Source: Dryomyza anilis
Lineage: Eukaryota; Arthropoda; Insecta; Diptera; Dryomyzidae
Length of the DNA stretch: 64,000 bases
Assembly: GCA_951804985.1 (NCBI GenBank)
Contig: OX638130.1
Span: 79,850,583 to 79,914,582 of the forward strand
Direction: 5' to 3'
Made by a program: the position numbers and the translations under genes. Numbering within the stretch: the stretch's first letter is position 1; the number at the start of each line of letters is the position of its first letter. Shown here piece after piece: positions 13,283 through 26,300 of the stretch. Under the pieces are notes generated by a model. It was not told where the DNA came from and searched no databases. It saw only the letters and a program-made list of their open reading frames with translations.

Positions 13283-13693
13283 TCATACATTCATTGCGTA
13301 ATACATGGAGCCGGGTTGTGTCACCTGTGAGGTGCCCGCTGTTGATGTTGTAGTGGTGGTGGTCTGGTTGCAATCCGCAGGCTGCGGCAGCTGATATTGC
13401 TGTTGAGTCTGCGCGGCTGTCGGCGAAAGCATGCTGCTCCCACCACAGTCGGAATGCGAGATAGCGGCAGCGCCCTCTGGTACGCCGCGCTCGCTGAAGC
13501 TGTCCACACTTCCACCGCTCTCCTGGGCGAACTGGTAGTGCGGCGCCAGTATGCGTTGCTGAGTGTGCTGCGATTGCGTCTGTGCATGCGTTGCATAGTG
13601 CGCAGCAGCATGGCCGGCACGCCCGGCGACAACGTGCAATTGCATGCCTGGCAGCGCGTATCCAATGGGCACGCGTATCGTTTGCTGCGTAAC
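13283..13693 (-). CDS. Host gene terminal coding exon (residues 1010-1145)
   Basis: The acceptor is TTTTCTTGCAG. It encodes VTQQTIRVPIGYALPGMQ, a His/Ala-rich stretch, QRILAPHYQFAQESGGSVDS, a Gln run and a Thr run. It ends SMYYAMNV and a TGA at 13285-13283. The last residues M-N-V fit a class II (hydrophobic-x-hydrophobic) PDZ ligand; that is inference. The 63-bp intron 5' of it is a multiple of three and has no in-frame stop, so unspliced RNA would still be read through. Confidence 0.83.
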   Translation of the reverse strand, partial: VTQQTIRVPIGYALPGMQLHVVAGRAGHAAAHYATHAQTQSQHTQQRILAPHYQFAQESGGSVDSFSERGVPEGAAAISHSDCGGSSMLSPTAAQTQQQYQLPQPADCNQTTTTTTSTAGTSQVTQPGSMYYAMNV

Positions 13694-14276
13694 CTGCAAG
13701 AAAACGAAATGTCTTAGAGAATATCCGAGGTATGAGAGTGTGTGCGTGTGACTCACCTGCTGATACTCGAGGATGTTCTGGCGTTGGATGTGCGCCATCT
13801 TCGGGTCGACATTAGCGGACGGCGTGTACTGTGCATAGGCGTCCGCGTTGTACGGTATCAACACCATTGTCTGGTGGTAATTTCGCAGTGGTGGCGGCGA
13901 TTCCGGACGACGCGTCGGGCTGCGCGCATAGTGGCCGTATGACTGAGGTTGCTGCGGATCTATGGTAGCCATAGTTTGGCAGTTCTGCGCGTATAAAAGC
14001 GATTCCTCCTGTTGCTGTTGCACCATTGTCTGACGGACGACGGCGCCCGTGGGAAGCGTCTGGTAGTAAGTCTGTTGCATACTGCTCTCGACAGGCAAGC
14101 ATCGCTCACCGCTTTCTGAGTAGAAACTCCAGGTGCGCTGCTCAGTTTGCTGTTGAGCGATTGCTTGCGTGGCCATTGGAAGTTGCGACAGCTGTTGCTG
14201 GTGGTGCAATTGATGTTGTTGCTGCATCTGTTGTTGATATTGATGTTGCTGCTGTTGTTGCTGCTGATGTTGTTGC

Positions 14277-14318
<42 letters not shown>

Positions 14319-17300
14319 AACAGTTGACTTGCTAGCGGCTGCTGTTGTGCTACAGTATTCTGTGTCATTTGCTTGGTTATGGAGCTGGTAGAAGCTTGCT
14401 TGGGCAGCGTGTAGCTTTTAATGGCCTGTATAGTAGGCTAAAGTATTTAATTTATTGTTAGTACACTTTCAATTTAAAAAGTTTAGGAAATTTAAAATTC
14501 AAACTTTTACTTTAAATTTCCGGGTATAAAAGGAGAATTATGAACAACCTCTACAAAGATGGCGAAGACTAAGAGAAGCGGCCTAACTCCAGCAGTTAGC
14601 TTCGTCTTGGACAACACGTGACTATTAACCCTCACAATTAGAGGTTACGAAGGACTTCGTCAACCTGGGAAGCCGCGTGAACAATAATAGGTCTTGAGAT
14701 TATACGGAGAAAAACTTCTGCCAAGAGGTACTAATTTTGGCTCAGTAGGCAATTGAGGAGTAGGTATAAATTTCGCTATATAGCTTCTCATATTTCTTTT
14801 TTTGATATTTCTTTTTATTTTTTCATTGTAAAAAGTGGCTGAATAGGGCATCAAATTTGTATTGCATTGTTCTTATAAATGTTACATACTAGAAAAAACT
14901 TACTATGCAGTTAAAACCCACAACCGCGAATTATTTCCAATTGATGTACAGATATCCCTAGAAAAATTCGTGTTGAGTTGTGTTATAAGAATTCAGTGCT
15001 CGATAGAGCCGCGCCACAGTCGTTACCTCGCCGATTTTGAGCGAGAAAAACGAGCTATCAACACTTCAATCGTTAGACCAAGCTGAACATGTAGCATCTC
15101 GCTTCTCATTTCGAGCAGCTTGAAATTGCTTCATATTTAAACAATTTCGTTTGCAACAGTTCTTTTCTTGATATTTCTTTTATCTTGATTATTATTTATT
15201 TTTATACAAGTATTACTAAATATAAAATACTAGGCATGCATTTTAAGCGAATATACAAACGGAGTGAGCCAATGAGCTTGAAACCCGACATACCGAGCAG
15301 TTGTGTTTGCATGCAGCTAAACAGAAATTGAGTTCGAAAAAAAACAACAGTGCTCGGAAGTCGAGGCGAGCACGCAATTGTCTGCGATGCTCAATTTTAT
15401 TTACAGTTGCAAATAAATATGTTCTCGCTCGTTAAAAATGTTCTCTGCGCTTTGAGCGAGCTTTTCAAACCCTGTATATTTCGAACCGTGTCTAAGATGG
15501 ACGATGCAACATTTGTCCGCTCTTCAAAGTATCCTTCTTTAATGGCATTATAAGTAAGTACGTAATTTCGGGTGTGTGCGACTCAATGCGTGTGCAATCA
15601 ACAAAAATAAATGCGACGCAAGACAATTCAGCGCACTAAGCCATATTTTCAAAGAGACGGAAGATCATTCAACGCACTAAGCAATGTGAGAGAAACAAAT
15701 GGAAGATCAGCACATGAGTGCGAATGAAATGCCAATAGTATGCGTAATTCACAAAACGAGTAGAAGGTTCTCGAAATATGTCGAAGCCTGTCGAACGTGC
15801 CGAACTGATGTATGCAGTATATAAGGGGGCCACATCTGAGGACAGAACTTCAGAATTTATTGTAAGGTGGTCGAGTGCATCCCGTGTGTGATCAATGTCA
15901 ACTTAAATAATGGACATGCAGTTATTAGAATTTGTTATTAGTAAAGTTGTTTATTAAAGTAATTTAATAAAGTTAATTGTTATAATTTAAACCAAACATA
16001 ACAGTTTTTTTATTTTGTACACAATCCAGAGATACGAACTTGTAGATCAGTTTTCCGTAGACTGAATTTTCGTAACAATAATATATAATAATAAAAGTTT
16101 AACGCTACAGTCCTGTGGAGAACTTAGGCCGAGCTCTCTCACCATTTGAGCTATGCGTGTTATACTTATACTCAAAGTGAATCCAAACGGTCGAGAGGTA
16201 GCGTCGTATAGAAAAATATTTTCTATTAAAAATGATGTTGACCGGTACCGGTACCTCTCGGCCCGTAGTCTAATGCACCAGCGACTTTTTGACTCGTAGT
16301 CCAACGTACTTACCAAAAGAGCAACCTACCTATCTATTCTTTATATGGAATTAAATAATATAGAGACTCACCTGTGCAGTTGGCACGCTCGGCATCTGCT
16401 GACTCAGCTGGTCCTGCATCTGCTGCAATATCTCGTTGGTAGAACTGAACTTTGGCTTGATGCCACGCACCGAAGGTCGCTTATTAAAACCGTAGTCGTT
16501 CTGCTCGTCGTCGTCCGAGCTAGCGTTGCACTGTTCACTGGTGTAGCGTTTCTTTATTTTTTCCGTGCGATGCTCTTGCTGTTGCGCGAATGCTGTCAAT
16601 TCGTCCCGCTCCTGTTCCTGTCCCGGCGTTCCTGCAATCACATCCGGCGCAACTTTTCGCATTTCGTCGCCACTCTGCAGAGATCCACCGTGCTCCAGCA
16701 GGTTCATGCTGTTATACTCGGCAAAGTGCATATTGTTACTTCCGCCGCTGCTGTTGCTATGGTGATTGTGGTTAGCGGCATGGCCACTTTGGTGCGCGGC
16801 TGCAAGCGTGTAGTAGGAGGATAGGTCATCTTTCTGGCCGGCAACGCATGCTGTCAGAGGGGCCAATGTCGAAAGAAACTGCCGTTTGGGCTCTGATTGA
16901 CGTGGCGGCGTGCGATGAATCTGCGTGTGTACAACCGGTACCTGTATGCCCATGCCGAGATCAGGCGCCGCCGGACAGCGGCATTCCTAGAGAATGGAAC
17001 ATATTTTTTTTTTTGAAAACAATGGGATCATATTAAGACGTACCTGCGGAATGATAACAATTGGATTCTCTTCTATCTCCAGAATCTTCTCTTGCTTCTT
17101 ATCCCGATTGAAGATCTCGGAGATTTTCTTGTAAGCCGAAGAGGAGCCGCTCGATGAACTCGATACTGATGAACTGGGCGAAAAACTTTTGTCATTGCCG
17201 TTGGCGTACTTAGACGGGTTCTCTTCGCCCATCGGACTGTCCCGGTATTCTAATGATTCGGCTGTCTCCTGCATCTTAGCTGCAGAGTCGTTGTCCAGCG

Positions 17301-20300
17301 CATTATCCTCGCTCGCCTCGTCTATATCACACGTGAGTTGTTTGATGCGTTCCTCCAGTGAAATGTCTGACTTAACAGCCTTTTTTCTATAATTCGAATG
17401 AAGCTCAGTTAGTAGGATAACAAAACTATATGCTTGCAGTCGTCGTACTTAATTAGCGAACGCCGCAGAATATTCCGCTCCATACTACGCCGCAAAGTGT
17501 CCATGTCGCCGCTTCCAGGTAGATTTGTCACCAAACATCCGGCTCGTTTTGACTCATCGAAAGCTCGTAGTGCCTCTGAGGTCAGAACCGGTGTACTTGG
17601 AAATAGCTGACGCACTGCCGAGTTGGGACGCAAGGCGTTGTTGAATAGGGTCGAGTGTTTTTTGATCGGAATGAGATCGTTGATTTGATTCTCTGCATCC
17701 ACCTCATCGCAAGTAGATTTTTCATCGTTGTATATCTCGGTGTTTGTTTGCTCATCCTCTGTGACAAATCGTACGGAGCGCTTGGAACTACTACACTCAT
17801 CTTCTGATGTGGTATTGTTCTGCTCATCAGACTGAAATGCGCATTAATTAATCATTTTTAATAATATATGACCCATTTTGAATTTACCTGCGTGATCGAA
17901 TCCTGCTTCCACAGTTTTCCTCCCTTTAGAATTCCACTGATCTGTGTCGGAGACGATTCCTTCGGTGGTATTGGTGGTGGTTCGTCGTAGTTCTCCAAGA
18001 CGTTGCTGACGGGTGGTGCGTTAGCGGCGGTAATAGCGGCAACTGCAGCTGCCACTGTGCCCGGTTTTGCCGGCAATGCCGGTGGCACCAGTTCGTTGGT
18101 TGTCACGATGACAGCTCCGATGGCGTCCGACGTTTGGTCATCAGTGGCCTCGCGCACGATTCGTCTTTCTGTGACTGTAGTCATAGTTATAGTTTCAACA
18201 ACATATCTTTTCTGATTTTTATTCTGAATTTGAATTAGTTTTTCCTTATCGTACTCTTCCTTGGCCTTGGCTTTAGCTTTAGCTTCGGTACACAAATACA
18301 TGTACATGGACAAACACACACAATGACATTTATTTAGCGAGCAGTGTGTTAGTTTTGAATACGAGTGGGTACAGGGTACCAGGCGCCACAATTCGCAGAT
18401 CGCACAGTGGGCAGAAATTGAAATTGTACAAAGTTACACACAATCATGCATATTTCTAGGTTAGTCCTACACAAGGTGCATGTGAGGCATGAATAACTGA
18501 TTGCGATGCACGAAGGAGTAGGGATTTATGTTAAGGGTTAGGTATATGAAAATGCATACATTTGGGGATGCGTTGGTTCTGGTAATTTAAGCACGTGAAA
18601 CAAACTTGTTCAGTACATTCATCTTATTTAAAAATATAAAAAATCTCACTATACATCAAATGACGATTTTTTAAAACGTTTTTATTAACTTGTGTTCTTG
18701 TCTCTCTGTTCGGTATAAATTTTGTAATTGATTTTAAACTAACTTCCCGATGAACAAGTGACTTGAAATTTTAAACATAGCCTAGAACTTGATACTATGC
18801 TATGTTATCGTTTTCTGTTCGTTCTGTCGCCATCAATTCATTTTTGACACTTTTGAAGATGTAAGATTTAAATTTTAATGATTCGGCCTTTCGAATTCTA
18901 TCACACGAAAATCTAACTGACACAAAAAATAAGAAAAACACAAAAAATTAATATATTTAATATACAACGATTTTAAGGTGAACTTTTTAGTAAGATATAT
19001 AACGAAACATGTGGCCTAAGATAATATTATCTGTTGAATGCTCCCCACGTTTATTGTTTTAAATCTTACTAAAAATTTCACATTAAAAACGTTATTGTGT
19101 TATCAATGGAATTCAAAATTAATCAGATAGAATAGTTAAATAGGTATGTAAAATTCAAAGCTCCAAATATAATGAAAAAACACGAGAATTTCAATTTATT
19201 TGTTTCACGTAATAAGTCAAAATTTTTAGACCAAAACCAGAAATGACGCAGCAAATTCCAAAGAAACAATAAGCTTTATAAGAAGCAATGTAATGGATGG
19301 TATTATAATATAAAAGAATATTTAGTAATTTAATATTTTATTTTAATTAAATTTTATTTTACGAATATTTAATATTTTTTTCTTTTTAAATAAAAGTATA
19401 ATTTCAAAATTTAGGTAATGATTTAAATCATAAAATAAAGGGATTTCTTTAAAAAAAGAAATTAACAATATGAGTTATATGCTATATGAGTTATATGTAC
19501 AAATCGACCCATTTTTAATCTAATCTAAATTGTAAATCACATTAATCTAGTAGTATTCGTTTTTCTATAATCGAGATTTCAATATGCAGACAGGCGGGAA
19601 TATCTTCTGGGTATTACAAACGCATGACCCTCCTAGCTTCAGTATACGTTAAACTTGCTAATATTTTTTGAAATAATTTTGAACATTGATAGTTTTACTC
19701 ATGGTTGAAATATATACGGGACATTCCACATTAAATTGACCAAAAAAAGTCAAATTTGAGATTTTATCTCTTCGATTTCAATAAAATAAAGGGTACCCAG
19801 ATATGTACAGACCATTTTTTTCACCTTAGTATGGTGGTTCATATTTAAATATCTCATAAACTAAACTCCGCTGATGGCTCGTTTTAAAGCTAATAGAACG
19901 AGCTTTTAGAAAAAATAAGTTGTAACTTCTAAAAGTGAACATGTGGGCCGTGGTCCTTGCACTTCAAAATAGATGTCCTTAAAAAGGACCCTTTTTAAAA
20001 TTCTGAAAAAAATCGTGTAATTTGGTTGATTTAATATAATAGCTCATGCCAAATTTCAAGATGGTATTTTGATTGCATCATATTTTAAAAAATAATTTTC
20101 TAAATTTAAATTTATTTTTTGTATTGAAAAAAAAAAGTTTTTTTAGACTGTAAAAGTTGCAACAATTCTTGAATCTATTTCTAACTCTGATTTCTAAAAT
20201 GGCTTCAGTTTTATCATATTGACTCTAGTTTTTGAGATATTGATTTTGGGATATAGTTTTTACGATTTTCGAAAAATAGTATATATCTCAAAAACTAGAG

Positions 20301-23300
20301 ACAATTTGGTGAAACTGACGTTATTTGAGAATTCAGAGTTAAAAATACAAAAAATTATTGCAAATTTTACTTTTGAAAAAAAAAATTGGGATGCGATCAA
20401 AATACCATCTTTAAATTTGGGATGCACATTTACATTCATACAAGCAAAATATGTGATTTTTTTCAGAATTTTAAAAAGGGTCCTTTTTAAGGACACCAAT
20501 TTTGAAGTGCAAGGATAATTACAACCGGCCACATGTTCAAGTTTAGAAGTTACAACTTAATTGGTATAAAAGCTTGTTCTATCAGATTTAAAACGAGCTA
20601 TCAACGGAGTTTCTTTCATTTCTACTTTAAGAGATATTGAAATATGAACATCCATAGAAAAGTGATTTCTGTCCCATTTTTTGCAACTTTGAACCTCTGT
20701 ATCTATGAAATTAGTGGGCGTAAAAAACAAAAAAAAATCGATCAATGCATATCTTTTATCAGTTGCTCAAATTCATTGAAATCGAAGAAGGTGAGTTCCA
20801 ACCGTTGGTCGATTTGGTGTGGAATGGCCCATACAGGTTAGTTCATCTAGACCATGATGAAACCATATAGGTGTAGTAAGCATTGAGACATCATATTTTT
20901 AAAAACAAAATCAAAAATTTTCAATCAGTCGTTTTTGAATGTTTGATGGGAGCAGATATGTTTTTCTTTATTTTAAGATTTTTTTTTAAAAATTGTGACT
21001 GAAAAATTTTTTGAGCATTGAAAATAAAAATATGATTTCAAAATTAAAATTTAAGATCTCCTCTCAATAAATATGCCACCTGTAGGGTCCATAATGATCT
21101 AGACAGTTAGTTGGCATACACAGTGCTGAGAATGTTAATAACAAAATTTCAAAAATACAACAATTACTTGTCAAATTAAACTTTATTTCAAGGTTAGATT
21201 TTTTGCATTTTAATTGGGCTATTTTAAACTTTCACTGCAATAATTCACTTTTCACTACTGTCATAAACTGCGGTGTTCTTCTGGTGTCCATAGGTAGCTT
21301 GAAAATTGCCAAAATGTTAAAATTTATTTATTTTAAAATTTTGAATTGAATTTTTTGTATGAGTTTGTAAACAAAGCATTGATGTTTTGTTTTAAATGTT
21401 GAATCTTTCAAATATTTTTCAAAAAAAAGTAAATGGCGCCAGAATTTGAAAGATGTCTTAAACTGTACATCGTCGGTGATACTGCAATACCGCTCAACTA
21501 CATGTGACAATACCGCCTAACCACACCTAGTTGCAATATTGAGATTTGGTATACCTTATGTCGGCGACATTGAGACGCATCGTTTGGTGCTTGTCTTAAT
21601 GTAATGGATCAAGTAATGGCTATGTAATTGCACTTAAAGTAATACCGCCTATCTACATTATAAAAAAACAGTAGATTTTTATCTTCCTACTAACAATTTC
21701 CAGATTATTACATTAAAGTTTAATACTTTACACATAAAATAAAATAAAGAATGATTATAGTGAGAAAAAATTGCATATTTATGATTCATTTAGACCAGGA
21801 CCAAAGACTGGCGAAAGTGTTGTGGTCGACATTAAGGCTCGAATACACGACAATGAAATTAGCTAGAGATAGAGAAAAAAATCTACCGTAGAGCTCGCTA
21901 CAGAGAAGCTCTATGTAGTGTTTACACAACTCTATGAGATTTTTTGCTCTATTTTGCTCTATCTCTAGCTATTCTCTCTATCGTGTAAACTCGCCTTTAG
22001 AGTTCTAAAGTATAACATTAAAGGAACCATAGAATATAAATTATCATTTAATCAGAGAGTATATATTATTAAGAGTGATTTCTTCCGAGTTTTCTGACAC
22101 GCGACGGAAAACATTGGTTATGTGGAAGTGGAATTTTACAGATTGAAGTTAACAGAGGAAAACAGTTAATAAATCCGGAGCTGGCCGCGGATAACTTGAA
22201 ACAAAACGCCTAATAAATTTTAATAATTTTTCTGGCCAAAAATGTGTCAGAATTTGGCTTTTGAGAATGTCTCTGTTGACAACATTTTCGTTTCAATTTC
22301 CACATAACCAAAAGTGTCAGCGAAACCATGTATCTAATCAAATACATTCTCTCTTATTTAACCAGGAATTTACTTTACAGGAATTTACCAACACGAAAAA
22401 AATCTTATTGTTATTACAAATATTAATCGTGAAATAAACTGAATATCTAATTTTTCGTTTCCTTTATTATAAAAAAATTAAATAAAATTCTTATAGATAA
22501 CTGAGTTCAATCTCTAATCTTTAAGCATTTTTCATTCATTATTAGACATTTTTAACTAGAATTCATTCCTTACAATACCGCCTATCTACAAAAATTAAAC
22601 AAAAAAAATGTGTAGCGAACACCGCCTATCTGAACATATATAATTTAAATTTTGATATCATTAGATAAATAACATTAAAAATTATTATATTAATACATAA
22701 TTTTGGATGAAATAAATGCAGTAATAGCGGCACAGAACAGCGGCACAGCAGTTAGGCGGTATTCGCAGTTGCAGATAAGCGGTTTTGCAGTATCAACCAT
22801 GGTTTTACTAAAAGGCCGAAAAAATAATTTTAATGGAAATCTCATGCTTTAAAATAAATCACATTTTTACATAAAATCGAAGGGGTAAATTTTGGTCAAA
22901 TCATATTTTTTCAACCAATTGTTTCAATCCACACTTTTTTCATATTCGAGGTTTTCGACATTTAAAGCTTGACAGTCTTTTTACATTTTTTTGAATTTAT
23001 AAGTAGATTTCGGAAATTTTCTTAATGGTTGGGTATATCATTTCCTATTTCAGAAAAATCGCAAAAATATAAAAACTTAAAGTAGGCTCCAGGATCTAAT
23101 AATATTCATTGTTAGTAATTATTCTATTATAATAAGATCTGCTACTACGGATAGAAGGAGGTTTCATTTAATGAAAGCATGATGCCAATGAAAGTTTATG
23201 AAATGTTTGTGCGCACGACAAAACAAAACCCACAGAAGCAAGGTTACAATATAATTACGTATACAAACGGCTTACCTGGCGATGGTTTGTACTGGGCCTG

Positions 23301-26300
23301 CAGCACATATTTTGGTCGTTCCTCTCCGGCGATTATCTCTTTCTGCGTAATGCGACGCTCAGGCGAGCTGGTGTGTAATGGAAGCAGTGCTACGGCTGGA
23401 ACGCCAAGCTGCGCGATATCTTCCTGGCAATGCGGAGAAGTGCACTCTGTGAAAAAGTCATAAATTTATATTTTCAAAAATATTTTTTTTTTATTTTTTT
23501 TGTTTTTAGTTTTATTATAATGCATTTTATGTATATAACACATAATTTGCTTTTAATTACATTACTCAACAAATCAAGAAACGATTTTTCATATCCGACA
23601 CATCAATTCTATAGACTTGGGCCCAATAGGCCATGTCCTGTACCCGTCTTGAATGCTGGGTACAATACTGTGTAAAATCACTGAAGACACTTGCGGACAT
23701 TTATATGGGATTTCTGTACGACATTTTCATACGATTGTACGTTTGTTTGTCCATTAATATTTTCGTCAAATACGCTAACTTTTTCGTGTATTTTATTCAT
23801 GTTCTATTTTCATTGTGATTTCAGCGACAGTGTCGCTAAAGTTGTCATCAACGATGAGCTTTACGACAATATCACCCATATATTCGTCGACGACAATTTC
23901 ATGGACGGTGTTGCCCACATTGTCGTCAACGATTATCTGGGCGACAATGTCGCTTAATTAGGCACACACGAACATGCAGACATTTGTATGAAAATGTCGT
24001 TCACAAATCCCATATACGTCTTCCCCAAGTGTCTTCAGCGATTTGACACGGTCTTGAACCCAACATTAAAGACGGGTACAAAACATGGCCTACTGGGTAC
24101 TTACACACATGAGTTATCGCAAAGTCTAATATAAGAAAAGAAGCAGGAAGATTTAATGAAATATTTTGTGAATAATTTAGTGATACTTATTGTTCAATAA
24201 ACAATTGCACTTTTTATTTTTTTATTTTACAAGGAACCTAATTTTGAACTAATTAAAACCGTGGTAAATTTCTATTATTTTTTTATATTTTGTATTGCAC
24301 GAGTTAGAGCAATGTCTTAGTGATATATTAAAACCAATAAAAGCACTCAAATATTTTTGTTTAATAGTAAGATATGCAGTAAAACCCCTTGTTTCTCGAA
24401 ATGAACAAAGTGTGACTTATACCACTATGACTTTAAAAGCATCATATTGAAATATAAGAAAACGGTTTTTATATTTATTTATTCTTTTATATTTATTATT
24501 TTTTAAATATTTTATTTTTATTTATTATTTTATATTTCTGCACGGACATAAAAGATTTGTGTGAATATGCTTGATTGTAATTATAACGTAATTCAAAATC
24601 ACCATATAAATTTATGGTGCTGTTTAACACAACCACCCTCAAAAGAAGGTTCTTTGAATTATATGTATTTGATTATTCTAATTGTTACTGGGTGACAACG
24701 AATTTAAAAATAATAGAATTAGTATGATAATGCAGTAATTATATCGACGCCTCTTACGAAAACCCACACGTTTCAATTTGCTTACGGAAAACATCACCTT
24801 TTTCAAAACTACGAAAAGAAGCACAAGTTCAGTTTCTCCACGAAAACAACCATATCTCTATTATAACCAAGAAATAAAGCATATATAGCCACGAAATGAA
24901 GTATAACTCAATTTTCGCCACGAAAAGAATCACTTTTACATTTAGCTATGAAAAAAAGCTCATCTATCATTTCCCCAAGAATAAAAGCATATATATTTAT
25001 TCAGGAAAGTTATCCCAGTAGACTGTTTGTGCACAAAAGCAAACTTAATTTGAAAAATGTGTTTCTTTGAGATTTGGCCGGAACCGACTTGCGTCTTTGG
25101 ACATTTTTTTTGAAAAATTCGTTCTTTTGGGATTTGGCCACAACCCACTTGCGTCATTAGAAAATTGTTTGGAAAAATTTGTTACTTTGAGATTTGGCCA
25201 GAACCCACCTGCATCATTGGACAATTTTTTGGAAAAATTTGTTCCTTTGGGCTTTAGAAATTTTTTGTAAATTTTCTTCCTTCAGGATTTGGCCAGAACC
25301 CACTTGCGTCAATTTACATTTTTTTGGAAAAATGTGTTCCTTTGGAAAAATTTGTCCCTGGAAATCATGTCATCAATGAAAAATCAACAAATTTAGTTCT
25401 AATATAATATCACCTCCATCATCAACATTGTGTGACTTCTTACCCACAAAATTGTCTATTGGGATATCTGTATCGATAATACTGATATGCTTTTATTCGC
25501 GGTGAAATTAAAAATGTGCTTTTGTTCGTATATACAATATAAATGTGTTTCTGTTCGTGGGAAATATAAAGTTATGCTTCTGTTTGTGGAGAATATGTGA
25601 ATGAAGTTCTTTTCGTGGCTAATACAATTTTATGCTTCTTTTCGTGGATTTTTTTAAAGTGCCGTTTTTCGTTAGCAAATTGAAACGCGTGGGTTTTCGT
25701 ATGAGGCGTCGATATGTATGTTTGGCATTACGAATGGGAACAACAGATGGAAATAAAATTATTAAGTATAAAAAAATATGTGTAATAAAAAAGTTTAAGT
25801 TTATAATTATATAATATAAATACAAAATTATGTAATTTAATAAAGAGAAAAAATTAACATTGTCTAAAAAAATGATTAGCACTAAATTTTCATTTTTTTC
25901 CATTTATATGAAATGTATGTAATGTTTACATGTAAATAAAATTTTTCACATTCAAACATATATATGTTTGGAAGAACGACAAAAATTATTCATCGTGAAC
26001 ATAAATATGTTTTAACGAAAGCAAAAATATGTTTGGCCCTTATTATAATAATACTTTTGTGTTCATAAAGCTCCAAAGATATATCGTCGTTGTAGAACGA
26101 AAAGTCACCAAATACATTTTCAAAATGCCAAATATTCATTTACAAAAATCTTTATATATCTGTCAATTTTTAATCGATGATCTCAGTTTTTTCTGCCACA
26201 TGATAAGAAAATATTAATCTATCAATTGATATTTAAACTTTAAAAATGCACCAATTACTTTTTGTAATATTTATCAACAAACTCGAAATTTAATATTTTC

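Larger units (their letters stand above)
14426..16371 (-). other. 1.9 kb intron of the host gene with inserted repeats
   Basis: Holds no exon that I can support. It contains a solo-LTR candidate (about 15572-16073) with a TATA-like box and a minus-strand SINE copy (16075-16330). The stretch 14430-15570 is unique-looking. Confidence 0.6.
21486..22786. repeat. Cluster of the motif AATACCGCCTATCTACA
   Basis: Forms of this motif occur at 21486, 21509, 21641, 22574 and 22620 on the plus strand, and reversed at 22751 and 22773. They surround two small inverted repeats. This may be a decayed element whose recurring motif was a binding site; no coding sequence remains. Confidence 0.5.
18283..23275 (-). 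other. 5.0 kb intron of the host gene
   Basis: No coding exon seen. 18290-19717 looks unique. 19718-21106 and 21486-22786 hold inverted-repeat elements and a short recurring motif, listed separately. Confidence 0.55.

Noticed and set aside
13283..14368. A single intronless 361-residue gene
   Set aside because: The frame is open only because the 63-bp intron happens to lack stops; strong GTGAGT and TTCTTGCAG sites and the 5' acceptor at 14426 show two exons of a longer gene.
14026..14391. Plus-strand open frame rich in Leu/Val/Ala opposite the polyQ exon
   Set aside because: It is the complement of CAA/CAG repeats on the minus strand, where exon phases and splice sites support the real gene.
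20219..20518. Genes on both strands at 20.2-20.5 kb
   Set aside because: The frames lie in a 1.1-kb near-palindrome and mirror one another; there is no codon or domain evidence.
24960..25270. Two overlapping proteins with FGHNPLASLE-type repeats
   Set aside because: They arise from a 60-bp tandem repeat in a foldback element, on both strands; no start context or homology is visible.
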